Shown piece after piece: positions 7,696 through 15,862 of a stretch of DNA of 64,000 nt; position 1 is the stretch's first letter, and each line of letters starts with the position of its first letter. A model generated the notes under the pieces. The model saw only the letters and a list, made by a program, of their open reading frames with translations. It made no database searches and had not been told where the DNA came from. This DNA comes from Hephaestia caeni (GTDB taxonomy: Bacteria > Pseudomonadota > Alphaproteobacteria > Sphingomonadales > Sphingomonadaceae), in assembly GCF_003550065.1 (NCBI RefSeq), contig NZ_QXDC01000003.1:1054001-1118000 (forward strand), written 5' to 3'. The position numbers and the translations under genes were made by a program.

Positions 7696-9258
7696 CTACC
7701 GCCCTCGCAGTATCGTGCGTGCGGCGTTGCGGCCCGGGCGACCGCTCACCCCGCCGCCGGGGTGCGCGCCCGATCCGCACAGCCACAGCCCCGCCAGCGG
7801 CATGCGATAACCCGCCATCCCCAGCATCGGCCGCGCGCTCCACAATTGGTCGAGCGACATCCGGCCGTGGAAGATGTCGCCGCCGACCAGCCCGAAGCGC
7901 GCTTCGAGATCGTCGGGCGCCAGCGCGAGGTGGCCGATCACCGATTGCCGGAAGCCCGGCGCGGCGGCCTCCACCGTATCGAAGATCGTCGCCACCGCGG
8001 CATCGCGATGCATGTCCCAGCCCCCGGTGATCGCGGGGTCGAAATGCTGGCAGAACAGGCTCGCGACATGCTGGCCGGGTGGCGCAAGGCTGTCGTCGAC
8101 GAGGCTCGGGATCAGCATCTCGACGATCGGGCGGCGCGACCAGCCGTGCGCGCGCGCGTCGGTGAAGGCGCGATCCATGTAATCGAGGCTGGGCGCGAGG
8201 ATGATCCCGCTTTTGAGGTGGTCGCCCGGCTCGGACAGCACCGCGAAACGCGGCAGTGCCGAGAGCGCGACGTTGATCCGGAACGTCCCCGATCCGTTGG
8301 CGTGCCGCGCCATTCGCGCGCGCAGCCCGGCGTCGAGCGTATCGGGCGGCACCATGTAGAGCAGCAGCGCCTTGGGGTGGACGTTCGAGACGATGATCCG
8401 CGCCCCGATCCGGCTGCCGTCGGCCAGTTCGACTCCGTCGGCGCGCTTGCCCGTCGCCAGCACGCGCGCGACCGGTGCGTCGGTGCGGATCGTGACGCCG
8501 GCGCCCTCGCACGCGCGCGCCATCGCCTGCGTCACCGCGCCCATCCCGCCGATCGCATGGCCCCATTGCCCGGCCTTGCCGTTCACCTCGCCGAACACAT
8601 GGTGGAGCAGCACATAGGCGCTGCCGGGCGTGTCGGGGCTGGCATAATTGCCGACCACCGCGTCGAAACCCAACACGGCCTTGATCGGGTCGCTTTCGAA
8701 GAACCCGTCGAGCACCTCGCGCGCCGAACGCGTGAACAGATCGAGCGCGTCGCGCTTGGCCTCGATCGGCAGCCGCAGCAGCCGCCACGCCTGATTGATC
8801 GCGCGCGCGACGTCGCCCGGCCCCCCGCCGACATCGGGCGGCGCGCGATCGGCGAGCATCCGCAGCACGCGCGCGACCGCGTCGAGCCGCCGCTCATAAT
8901 CGGGCAGTGCCGCGGCGTCGCCTTCCGAAAAGCGCGCGATCGCCGCGCGGCTCTGGTCACCGCCCATCAGCAGGTAGCGGCCGTCGTCGGTGGGCAGGAA
9001 ATTCGCATAAGGCCGCTCGACGATGCTGAGGCCATGCGCATGGAGGTTCATGTCTGCAATGATGCGCGGATCGAGCAGCCCCAAAGTATAGCTCGCGGTC
9101 GAATTACGGAATCCGGGCACGAATTCCTCGGTCACCGCCGCGCCGCCCACTACGCCACGCCGTTCGAGCACGAGCACGCGCTTGCCGCCGCGCGCCAGAT
9201 ACCACGCGCACACCAGCCCGTTATGCCCGCCGCCGATCACGATCGCGTCGACATCCAT
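7696..9258 (-). CDS. FAD-dependent oxidoreductase of the phytoene desaturase-like family
   Basis: The product is 520 residues. The N-terminus has the dinucleotide-binding motif 'VIGGGHNGLVCAWYLARGGKRVLVLER' (GxGxxG type, residues 6-32) followed by the 'GGAAVTEEF' block. The C-terminus has 'MAGYRMPLAGLWLCGSGAHPGGGVSGRPGRNAA', the closing FAD contact of the amine oxidase/CrtI superfamily. It resembles the PYROXD2-type branch rather than a carotenoid desaturase. No carotenoid gene lies nearby, so the substrate is unknown. The ATG at 9258 is chosen because the Rossmann motif starts at once after it; an upstream in-frame extension runs through a palindromic repeat and is unlikely to be coding. Confidence 0.85.
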   Translation of the reverse strand: MDVDAIVIGGGHNGLVCAWYLARGGKRVLVLERRGVVGGAAVTEEFVPGFRNSTASYTLGLLDPRIIADMNLHAHGLSIVERPYANFLPTDDGRYLLMGGDQSRAAIARFSEGDAAALPDYERRLDAVARVLRMLADRAPPDVGGGPGDVARAINQAWRLLRLPIEAKRDALDLFTRSAREVLDGFFESDPIKAVLGFDAVVGNYASPDTPGSAYVLLHHVFGEVNGKAGQWGHAIGGMGAVTQAMARACEGAGVTIRTDAPVARVLATGKRADGVELADGSRIGARIIVSNVHPKALLLYMVPPDTLDAGLRARMARHANGSGTFRINVALSALPRFAVLSEPGDHLKSGIILAPSLDYMDRAFTDARAHGWSRRPIVEMLIPSLVDDSLAPPGQHVASLFCQHFDPAITGGWDMHRDAAVATIFDTVEAAAPGFRQSVIGHLALAPDDLEARFGLVGGDIFHGRMSLDQLWSARPMLGMAGYRMPLAGLWLCGSGAHPGGGVSGRPGRNAARTILRGR

Positions 9259-9336
9259 ACGCGCGATCCTGCCACCGACATTGCCCGACTCGCAAGCGCC
9301 GGGCACAGACACGCTTGTGTCTCCCACACCGCGAGG

Positions 9337-9409
9337 CACCTCCCCGGCGAAGGCCGGGGTCCAGCATCGGACCGGTCGTAACTGGACCCCGACCTTCGTC
9401 GGGGAGAGG
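9337..9409. repeat. Palindromic repeat, family A, copy 1
   Basis: Two hairpins, CCCCGGC-gaag-GCCGGGG and CCCCGAC-cttc-GTCGGGG, flank a spacer in which GGTCCAG pairs with CTGGACC, so the element can fold as two small hairpins or as one long stem. It lies in the divergent gap between the oxidoreductase and the response regulator. Related copies are at 15343 and 25326. Confidence 0.8.
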
Positions 9410-9490
9410 CTTCCGCCGATATGGTTGCGCGCCGGTTTACCGAATCGTGACGATCGCGCGGCATAGTCGCGCACCTGGGGAAGGGGCTGG

Positions 9491-10075
9491 ATGGATCGAT
9501 TCGACGATATCGACGCACCGCGCATGCGCCAACGGCCGGTTCGCACCGTGCTGGCGGTCGACGACAGCCGCGCGACGCTGGAGATGCTCGGCGAGCAATT
9601 GTCGCGGCGCGGCTTCCTCGTCGTGCAATGCGGCGACGGCGGCGAAGCACTCGATCTGCTCGCGGCGCGCGGGGTCGATCTCGTCCTGCTCGATATGGTG
9701 ATGCCGGGGCTGACCGGGCTTCACGTCCTCGCCGAAATTCGCGCCAGCCGCGAAACCGCGGATTTGCCGGTGATCATGCTGACCGGCCATAACGACGCCG
9801 CCGCGGCGGTCGAGGCGCTGGCGACGGGCGCCGACGATCTCCTCGCCAAGCCGGTCGCGGTCGATCTGCTCGCCGCGCGGATCGAGCGCACGATCGATCG
9901 CGCCCAGCGCATCGCCGAACTCAAGCGCTCGAACGCGATGCTCGACGCCCGCATCGCGACGCGCGCGATCGAGCTGGGCGAAGCGCGTACCGAGCTTGCC
10001 GAACGCCGCGAGGAATGCCGCCGGCTTACCCAATCGGTCGCCGCGCTCAATGCACGGCTCTCGGTGAGTATTTGA
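9491..10075 (+). CDS. Single-domain response regulator with C-terminal coiled coil
   Basis: The product is 194 residues. A receiver domain covers about residues 18-140: the acidic pair D24-D25, the phospho-acceptor D68 in 'DLVLLDMVMPG', a Thr in 'VIMLTGH', and the Lys in 'LLAKPV'. After that comes a helix of about 50 residues rich in Arg, Glu and Leu (RTIDRAQRIAELKRSNAMLD and on) that should form a coiled coil, with no DNA-binding or enzymatic domain. It is therefore a signal relay or an adaptor protein. No kinase is adjacent. It faces corA tail to tail with 21 bp between the stops. Confidence 0.85.
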   Translation: MDRFDDIDAPRMRQRPVRTVLAVDDSRATLEMLGEQLSRRGFLVVQCGDGGEALDLLAARGVDLVLLDMVMPGLTGLHVLAEIRASRETADLPVIMLTGHNDAAAAVEALATGADDLLAKPVAVDLLAARIERTIDRAQRIAELKRSNAMLDARIATRAIELGEARTELAERREECRRLTQSVAALNARLSVSI

Positions 10076-10096
10076 TCCACTTGCGTGCAACCAGAG

Positions 10097-11050
10097 TCAC
10101 CTCCGAAACCAGTGCCGTTGCAGGAAATAGATGATCACGCCTGCGGCGATCGCGGCGCATATGCCGAAGATCGCGTCGAACGCCCAGGGCTCCTTGGCAT
10201 AAGGCAAGTTTTCGACGTTCATCCCGTAGAGCCCGGTGATGAAGGTGACGGGCAGGAACACCAGCGCGACGATCGAGATCAGCAGCGATCGGCTGTCGAT
10301 CTGTTCGGCGCGCAGATCGGTGAGCGCCTCGTGCATCAGCGCGGCGCGTTCGCGGATGCTGTCGAGTTCCTCGGCCATCCGCGCGGCGCGATCGGCAGCG
10401 GCGGCGAGGTGGAGCCGATCGTCGTCATGGAGCCAGTCGACCGGTAGCGCGGCCAGCTTTTCCAGCGCGGCGCGCTGCGGCGACAGGAACCGGCGATAGC
10501 GGATCGCCTCGACGCGCACATGCGTCACCGTGCGGCGCAGCTCGAACACCTGGTCGGCGTCGAGATCGGCTTCGCAATCATCGAGTTCGTCGCCCAGGTC
10601 GGCGACCTCGGGATCGAGTTCTTCGGTGATCGTCGCGGCGAATTTGGCGATCAGATCGCCGGGATCGCCGATCTCGCCCGCGTCGATCGCGTCGACGACC
10701 GCGTCGAGCGCGGTCAGCGGCTTGCGCATCGCCGAAAACACGCGCGGCCCCGACGCCCAGATACGGACCGACGCCAGCGCATCGGGAAGCGCGGCCTTGT
10801 CGGCGACGTTGCCGCGCAGGTTGATGAACGCGCCCGTGCCCACCGCCTCGCAGCGCGGCCGGCTTTCGGTCGCGGTCAGCGCATCGACGATATAATCGGC
10901 GAGCCCGGCCTTCTCGCCGAGCCAGTCCTGCGCCTCGATATTGTTGGTCGAAAGATGGACCCAGACCAGATCGCCGTCGGCGGTGAGCGCGGCCTCGGGT
11001 GCGATCTTCCCGGCCGCGCCCTTGACGACGCGATAGGCGAATCCGGTCAT
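10097..11050 (-). CDS. corA: CorA-family metal/zinc transporter
   Basis: The product is 317 residues. A large cytoplasmic domain precedes two C-terminal membrane helices. The first ends in the signature 'YGMNVENLP' (GMN motif, about residue 285), and the protein closes with a basic tail 'RHWFRR'. The acidic stretch 'EELDPEVADLGDELDDCEADLD' near residue 142 and the closeness to ZntB-type sequences mean the cargo could be Mg2+ or Zn2+; the sequence alone does not decide. The start overlaps the stop of the upstream precorrin-2 dehydrogenase gene by 4 bp (ATGA), so it is the last gene of a coupled chain beginning at argH. Confidence 0.88.
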   Translation of the reverse strand: MTGFAYRVVKGAAGKIAPEAALTADGDLVWVHLSTNNIEAQDWLGEKAGLADYIVDALTATESRPRCEAVGTGAFINLRGNVADKAALPDALASVRIWASGPRVFSAMRKPLTALDAVVDAIDAGEIGDPGDLIAKFAATITEELDPEVADLGDELDDCEADLDADQVFELRRTVTHVRVEAIRYRRFLSPQRAALEKLAALPVDWLHDDDRLHLAAAADRAARMAEELDSIRERAALMHEALTDLRAEQIDSRSLLISIVALVFLPVTFITGLYGMNVENLPYAKEPWAFDAIFGICAAIAAGVIIYFLQRHWFRR

Positions 11051-11829
11051 GGCAGGGTCTCCGGCAGGTCCATTTCGAGCACCACGGTCAGCCCCGGTTG
11101 TGGCGCGGCCGGCGCGGGGCCGCAAATCCTTGCCGCATCGGCGCGTGCGCGATCGAGGATCGCGGCGGGCACGCGCGCGTGGTGATAGACGCGGTCGGCC
11201 TGCCCCAGCCACCGCACCTCGCGCAGCGTCAGATCGTCGGGATCGGCCGAGCGCAGGCGGATCGTTTCGCGGCGCGCAAGGATCGCGGCATCGGCGTCGA
11301 GCCACCGCGGCACGGCGTTCCCGTCCGCCGCCATCGGATCGAGCGCCCCGCCTTCGGCCAGCGCCGCGCCCAACGCGCGCCGTCGCGCGCCGTCATCGGG
11401 ATAGCGGGTGCGCAACGCCTCGCGCGCGGCGAACAGCGCGCGCGCGAGCCCGCCCAGCGCGGTGGGCAGCATCGCTTCGAGCCGCTGGCGCAGCGCTCCC
11501 GCCAGCCCCGCCGAGGCGCCGCCGGTGCCGATCGCGATCAGCACCGGATCGCGCTCGACGATCGCGGGCATGGTGATATCGCACCAATCGGGCCGGTCGA
11601 CCGCATTGACCAGCACGCCGCGCGCGCGCAGCCGATCGACCGCGGCGCGCGCGTCATCCTCGTTCTCGATCGCGACGATCGCGAGGCGGGCGTCGGCATG
11701 ATCCTCGACCACAATCGCCCCCGCCCGGTCGAGCAGCCGCCGCTTGGCCTCGGCCGCCGCGCCGCTGCCGAGCAGGATCACCGGCTTGCCTGCCAGCCTG
11801 ACGAACAACGGCAGGCTGTGGAGGCTCAC
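11047..11829 (-). CDS. Precorrin-2 dehydrogenase / sirohydrochlorin ferrochelatase-like protein
   Basis: The product is 260 residues. The N-terminal NAD-binding motif 'LAGKPVILLGSGAAAEAKRRLLDRAGA' (about residues 9-35) is that of the siroheme synthase N-terminal domain (CysG-N, Met8-like). The conserved 'VNAVDRPDWCDITMPAIVERDPVLIAIGTGGASAGLAGALRQ' region follows (parts only). The methyltransferase half of CysG is missing, so the protein should catalyse only the late steps of siroheme synthesis, for sulfite or nitrite reductase. After residue 175 the sequence does not look like the usual dimerisation domain and its role is not clear. The GTG start at 11829 overlaps the lysA stop (GTGA). Confidence 0.8.
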   Translation of the reverse strand: MSLHSLPLFVRLAGKPVILLGSGAAAEAKRRLLDRAGAIVVEDHADARLAIVAIENEDDARAAVDRLRARGVLVNAVDRPDWCDITMPAIVERDPVLIAIGTGGASAGLAGALRQRLEAMLPTALGGLARALFAAREALRTRYPDDGARRRALGAALAEGGALDPMAADGNAVPRWLDADAAILARRETIRLRSADPDDLTLREVRWLGQADRVYHHARVPAAILDRARADAARICGPAPAAPQPGLTVVLEMDLPETLP

Positions 11830-13088
11830 CGCGTGAGCCACTCGGGCACGCGCTCGGCGGCGAGGATCGTCTCGGCGGCGATGCGATCGGCGACCACGGC
11901 GAAGCGGTCGCCGTCGACCAGTACCTCGGGCACCAAGGCGCGGCTGTTGTACGTCGAGGCCATCGTCGCGCCATAGGCGCCCGCGGTGCGGAAGATCGCG
12001 AGATCGCCCGAGGCGACCTTGTCGATCGTGCGGCCCATCGCGAAGGTATCGCCGGTCTCGCATACCGGCCCCGCGATATTGGCGACCATCGTCTCGCCGG
12101 TCGGGTGGACTGCCGCGAAATCGTGCCAGGCGTCGTAGAGCGCGGGCCGCGCGAGGTCGTTCATCGCCGCATCGACGATGACATAGGGATGGGTGACTCC
12201 GGGCTTGACCCAGATCACGCGCGTCAGCAGCACCCCGGCATTGCCCGCGATCACGCGGCCGGGCTCGAACATCAGTTCGACGTCCCAGCCCTTGGTCGCC
12301 CTTGCGATCATCGCGCCGTATTCGGCGGGGCTCGGCATCACATCGCCCTGCTTGTAGGGCACGCCCAGCCCGCCGCCGAGATCGACCCGGCTGATCGTGT
12401 GGCCCGCCGCGCGCAGCGCGGCCACCAACTCGCCGATCCGCGCATAAGCGGCCTCGAGCGGCGCGAGATCGCCGAGCTGGCTGCCGATATGGATCGCCAC
12501 ACCGCGCAGATCGAGCCCGGGAAGCCTCGCCAGCCGATCGAACATCGCCGGCGCGCGGTCGATCGGCACGCCGAACTTGTTCTCCTTGCGGCCCGTGGAG
12601 ATCTTGGCATGGGTGCCCGCATCGACATCGGGGTTGACGCGCAGCACGGCGTGCGCGGTCATCCCCTTTGCCGCCGCGATCTCGGCGAGGACGCGGCCTT
12701 CTTCCTCAAGTTCGAGGTTGAACTGGCCGATTCCGGCGTCGAGCCCGCGCGCCAGCTCGTCGCGGGTCTTGCCGACGCCCGAAAAGACGATCTCGCTCAC
12801 GGGCATGCCAGCCGCCAACGCGCGCGCCATTTCCCCGCCCGAGACGACATCGGCGCCATAGCCCTCATCGGCAAGCAGCCGCAGCACGGCGACATTGGGA
12901 TTGGCCTTGATCGCATAGGCCAGATGCACCCGCCCGAGCGGCAGCAATGCGTCGCGAAAGACGCGCGCGTGGCGGCGAAAGGTCGCGGCCGAATAGACGT
13001 AGACGGGCGAGCCCACCTCGTCGGCGATGCGCGCAAGCGGCACCTGTTCGGCGTGGAGCGCGCCGTCGATCAGCGTGAAATGGTCCAT
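11826..13088 (-). CDS. lysA: Diaminopimelate decarboxylase
   Basis: The product is 420 residues, the standard length. It has the PLP-lysine block 'HLAYAIKANPNVAVLRLLA' (Lys near residue 62), the 'HIGSQLGDL' strand, the Gly-rich 'DLGGGLGVPY' phosphate-binding loop, 'EPGRVIAGNAG', and the active-site Cys in 'GPVCETGDTF'. The enzyme makes L-lysine from meso-diaminopimelate. It lies after the LptM-like lipoprotein gene, with which it shares one base (TGATG). The order argH - small lipoprotein - lysA is common in proteobacteria. Confidence 0.96.
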   Translation of the reverse strand: MDHFTLIDGALHAEQVPLARIADEVGSPVYVYSAATFRRHARVFRDALLPLGRVHLAYAIKANPNVAVLRLLADEGYGADVVSGGEMARALAAGMPVSEIVFSGVGKTRDELARGLDAGIGQFNLELEEEGRVLAEIAAAKGMTAHAVLRVNPDVDAGTHAKISTGRKENKFGVPIDRAPAMFDRLARLPGLDLRGVAIHIGSQLGDLAPLEAAYARIGELVAALRAAGHTISRVDLGGGLGVPYKQGDVMPSPAEYGAMIARATKGWDVELMFEPGRVIAGNAGVLLTRVIWVKPGVTHPYVIVDAAMNDLARPALYDAWHDFAAVHPTGETMVANIAGPVCETGDTFAMGRTIDKVASGDLAIFRTAGAYGATMASTYNSRALVPEVLVDGDRFAVVADRIAAETILAAERVPEWLTR

Positions 13089-13324
13089 CAGTTCTCGGGC
13101 GGCAGGTCGAAGGGGTCGGGCGCGCGCTCGTGCGAATCCTTGAGGAGTTCGTCGTCGCGGCGCGGGCGGGTCTGGGGCGGCGGGGTGAGCAGTTCGCTGG
13201 CGGCGGGCCGCGCGTCCTCACCGTAGGGCGCGACGGGCAGGGGGGCGCCGTCGGCGGGCTTGAGCCCCGCCGACGAGCCGCAGCCCGTCAGCGCGATCGC
13301 GGCGATCAGGATCACCGGTTTCAT
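13088..13324 (-). CDS. Small outer-membrane lipoprotein, LptM-like
   Basis: The product is 78 residues: a short basic start, a hydrophobic run ([11 protein letters not shown]) and the lipobox L-T-G-C with Cys at residue 15. A Pro-rich polar tail follows. Short lipoproteins of this kind, annotated LptM (formerly YifL) in enterobacteria, commonly sit just before lysA or dapF; LptM stabilises the LPS translocon LptD in E. coli. The mature tail here is longer and carries an extra acidic, Pro-rich end, so function is inferred from position and lipobox only. Its start overlaps the argH stop by 4 bp and its stop overlaps the lysA start. Confidence 0.75.
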   Translation of the reverse strand: MKPVILIAAIALTGCGSSAGLKPADGAPLPVAPYGEDARPAASELLTPPPQTRPRRDDELLKDSHERAPDPFDLPPEN

Positions 13325-14703
13325 CGGCCCATCTCCTCGTCACGCCGCGCGCGCGCCGCGGCGATCGCCTCGCGCACGCGCACCGGCGCGGTGCCGCCCA
13401 GGCTCGTCCGGCTCGCCACCGACGCATCGACCGACAGAACGTCGAACACGCGCGCATCGATCCGCGCGTCGATCGCAGTCAGCGTGTCGAGCGGCAGTTC
13501 GTCGAGCCGCACGCCCGCATCCTCGGCCGCCTTGACCGCGCGCCCGGTGATGTGGTGCGCCTCGCGGAACGGCACGCCGGCCTCGCGTACCAGCCAGTCG
13601 GCAAGGTCGGTCGCGGTCGCGAACCCCGATTCGGCCAGCGCGCGCATCCGATCGTTGCGAAAAGTCGCGCTCTCGACCATCCCGGTCATCGCCGCGATCG
13701 ACAGCCCGAGCAGGTCGTGCGCCTCGAACACCGGCGGCTTGTCGTCCTGCATATCCTTCGAATAGGCGAGCGGCAGCCCCTTCATCGTCATCACCAGCGC
13801 GGTCATGCACCCCGCGATCCGCCCGGCATGGCCGCGCACCAGTTCGGCGGCGTCGGGATTGCGCTTCTGCGGCATGATCGACGAGCCGGTCGACCATTGG
13901 TCCGATAGCGACACGAAGCCGAACGGCTGCGACGCCCAGATGATGAATTCCTCGGCGAGCCGCGACAGATGCAGGCTCACCTGCGTCGCCGCCATCAGAT
14001 AGTCGAGCGCGAAATCGCGGTCCGATACCGAATCGAGCGAATTCGCCGTCGGTCGGTCGAAACCGAGCGCGGCGGCGGTTGCCTCGCGGTCGATCGGGAA
14101 GCCCGTTCCGGCAAGCGCGGCGGCGCCCAGCGGGCATTCGTTGGCGCGCGCGCGCGCATCGGCGAAGCGGCTGCGGTCGCGCGCGATCATCGCGTGATAC
14201 GCCATCAGATGGTGGCCCAGCGTCACCGGCTGCGCGCTCTGCAGGTGGGTGAAGCCGGGCATCACGCTATCGGCATGGTCTTCGGCGCGCGCGATCAGCG
14301 CGTCCTGAAGCGTGCCGAGTGCAGCCAACACCTCGTCGATCGCGGCGCGCGTCCACAATTTGAAATCGGTCGCGACCTGATCGTTGCGCGAGCGCGCGGT
14401 GTGGAGCCGCCCCGCCGCCGCGCCGATCTTTTCGGCCAGCCGCGATTCGGTGACCATATGGATGTCTTCGAGGGTGAGATCCTCGGGCACGCCCTGTGCT
14501 TCGTATTCGACCGCGATCGCGTCGAGCCCGCCGCGGATCGCCTCGGCATCCTCGGCCGATACCACGCCCTGCGCCGCCAGCATCGTGACGTGCGCCTTCG
14601 ATCCGGCGATGTCCTCGCGCCACAGCCGCTTGTCGAAGGGGATCGAGGCGTTTATCTCGCGCATCACCGCGGCCGGGCCTTCGGCGAAGCGCCCGCCCCA
14701 CAT
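13321..14703 (-). CDS. argH: Argininosuccinate lyase
   Basis: The product is 460 residues with the usual start '[20 protein letters not shown]'. The superfamily signature '[12 protein letters not shown]' (near residue 277) holds the catalytic Ser, and '[18 protein letters not shown]'-type residues appear as '[20 protein letters not shown]' near residue 150. The enzyme cleaves argininosuccinate to arginine and fumarate in the cytoplasm. The gene starts a leftward chain of five overlapping genes. Its ATG lies head to head with the thioredoxin-like gene on the other strand, so its promoter must lie inside that gene's first codons or beyond. Confidence 0.96.
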   Translation of the reverse strand: MWGGRFAEGPAAVMREINASIPFDKRLWREDIAGSKAHVTMLAAQGVVSAEDAEAIRGGLDAIAVEYEAQGVPEDLTLEDIHMVTESRLAEKIGAAAGRLHTARSRNDQVATDFKLWTRAAIDEVLAALGTLQDALIARAEDHADSVMPGFTHLQSAQPVTLGHHLMAYHAMIARDRSRFADARARANECPLGAAALAGTGFPIDREATAAALGFDRPTANSLDSVSDRDFALDYLMAATQVSLHLSRLAEEFIIWASQPFGFVSLSDQWSTGSSIMPQKRNPDAAELVRGHAGRIAGCMTALVMTMKGLPLAYSKDMQDDKPPVFEAHDLLGLSIAAMTGMVESATFRNDRMRALAESGFATATDLADWLVREAGVPFREAHHITGRAVKAAEDAGVRLDELPLDTLTAIDARIDARVFDVLSVDASVASRTSLGGTAPVRVREAIAAARARRDEEMGR

Positions 14704-14719
14704 GGCATTGGAGGTGTCC

Positions 14720-15337
14720 TTGCGCGCGTTGATCCCGTTTCTCCTCGTGGCAACGCTGATGATCGGCGGCTGCGATAGGGCCAAGCCGGGCGCGGAGCAA
14801 GCAAGCGGCGCTTTGGCCGACGCCAACCAGGCTTCGCCCGACGAGGTCGCCGCGAGCCCCGACGAGGTGGCGCCCGGCGGCGCATCGGCGGTAACGCAGG
14901 GCGAGGTCGATCGCAGCCACAAGGGCGAGGCCGCGTCCGCGGTATCCTTCACCGCGCCCGACGGCAAGACGGTGACGCTCGCCGATTTCAAGGGCACGCC
15001 GGTGCTGCTCAACCTGTGGGCGACGTGGTGCGCGCCGTGCGTCGCCGAACTGCCGACGCTCGATGCGCTCGCGGTGCAGAAAGGCGCGGCGCTCCATGTG
15101 CTGACGGTCAGCCAGGATATCGAAGGCAAGGCCAAGGCGGCGCCCTTCCTCAAGCAAAAGGGCATCACCCATTTGCCCGCCTACACCGATCCCAAGCTCG
15201 AATTCAGCCTCGCCTATCAGGCCAATCTGCCCACCACGATCCTGTTCGACGCCGAAGGCCGCGAAGTCTGGCGCCTGTCGGGCGGCTTTGACTGGATGGG
15301 CAAGGAAGCCGCCGCCCTGATCGCCGAGGCGGGCTGA
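14720..15337 (+). CDS. TlpA-like thiol-disulfide lipoprotein
   Basis: The product is 205 residues from TTG 14720. The thioredoxin active site WCAPC lies in '[20 protein letters not shown]' (Cys pair near residues 100 and 103), with the cis-Pro region '[11 protein letters not shown]'. The N-terminus ([18 protein letters not shown]) is a lipoprotein signal with lipobox I-G-G-C. I prefer TTG 14720, preceded by GGAGG at 14710-14714 with a 5-bp gap, to the in-frame ATG 14702, which has no such site and would add six residues. The protein is expected in the periplasm, reducing apocytochromes or other thiols. It diverges from argH, a common neighbour. Confidence 0.85.
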   Translation: MRALIPFLLVATLMIGGCDRAKPGAEQASGALADANQASPDEVAASPDEVAPGGASAVTQGEVDRSHKGEAASAVSFTAPDGKTVTLADFKGTPVLLNLWATWCAPCVAELPTLDALAVQKGAALHVLTVSQDIEGKAKAAPFLKQKGITHLPAYTDPKLEFSLAYQANLPTTILFDAEGREVWRLSGGFDWMGKEAAALIAEAG

Positions 15338-15342
15338 GCTGT

Positions 15343-15410
15343 CACCTCGGCGCAGGCTGGGGTCCAGTTACGAGCGGCCCGATGCTGGACCCCGGCCTTC
15401 GCCGGGGAAG
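15343..15410. repeat. Palindromic repeat, family A, copy 2
   Basis: The core hairpin CCCCGGC-cttc-GCCGGGG and the pair GGTCCAG / CTGGACC match copies at 9337 and 25326. The left outer hairpin has decayed. It lies just after the TlpA-like gene and may end its transcript. Confidence 0.75.
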
Positions 15411-15462
15411 TATGCAGGGTGATTTAGCGGCGACGTTCCCGAAGAGGATACGCGCCTCCGTC

Positions 15463-15483
15463 ACCCCGGACTTGTTCCGGGGT
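15463..15483. repeat. Short palindrome
   Basis: CCCCGGA-cttgt-TCCGGGG is a 7-bp stem with a short loop, a form common between sphingomonad genes. It lies 50 bp after the family A repeat and marks the start of a stretch with lower GC content. Confidence 0.6.
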
Positions 15484-15552
15484 CCATCGAGCCCAAAGCG
15501 ATTCGCTACTTGGTGCATTGCTGAACCGATGTGCGTCGTGCATGTTTCGTTG

Positions 15553-15807
15553 ATGGATATCCGCTCTATCGGTCTGATATTGTTAGGGGTCTTGCTGCTC
15601 GTCTGGCCGACCCTTGTAGCCCGACGTCTTGTCGATCGCCATGAGCGACGATTGGGTGAATTGCAGCGCGGCGAGAAGGAAGAATTTTTTGAAGAGCGTC
15701 GGTCGCTTGAAACTTACGCACCTCTTCGCAGGCTTTGGGTCTTGCGGCTTCTCGGGCTTATGAGTTTGCTTGTCGGTGCCGGAAGTTTGGTTTTTGCCCC
15801 CCATTGA
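15553..15807 (+). CDS. Small membrane protein of unknown function
   Basis: The product is 84 residues from ATG 15553 (an in-frame ATG at 15529 would add eight). It has a membrane segment near each end (IGLILLGVLLLVWPTLVA, residues 5-22, and LLGLMSLLVGAGSLVFA, residues 66-82) with a charged Arg/Glu-rich middle that could form a helix in the cytoplasm. I do not recognise the family. The base composition is clearly less GC-rich than the neighbours, with codons such as TTA, AGA-poor but T-ending ones common. No good ribosome binding site is visible. It could be a recently acquired or fast-evolving gene, and coding status is only moderately sure. Confidence 0.55.
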   Translation: MDIRSIGLILLGVLLLVWPTLVARRLVDRHERRLGELQRGEKEEFFEERRSLETYAPLRRLWVLRLLGLMSLLVGAGSLVFAPH

Positions 15808-15862
15808 TGGAGACCAAAGGATTGTCGGCAACTGGGCGCCAGCCGTCGGCTCAACCCCAGCC

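Noticed and set aside
7762..9381. Plus-strand frame of 539 codons opposite the FAD oxidoreductase
   Set aside because: It runs through a palindromic repeat and shows no conserved pattern, while the opposite frame has a clear Rossmann motif.
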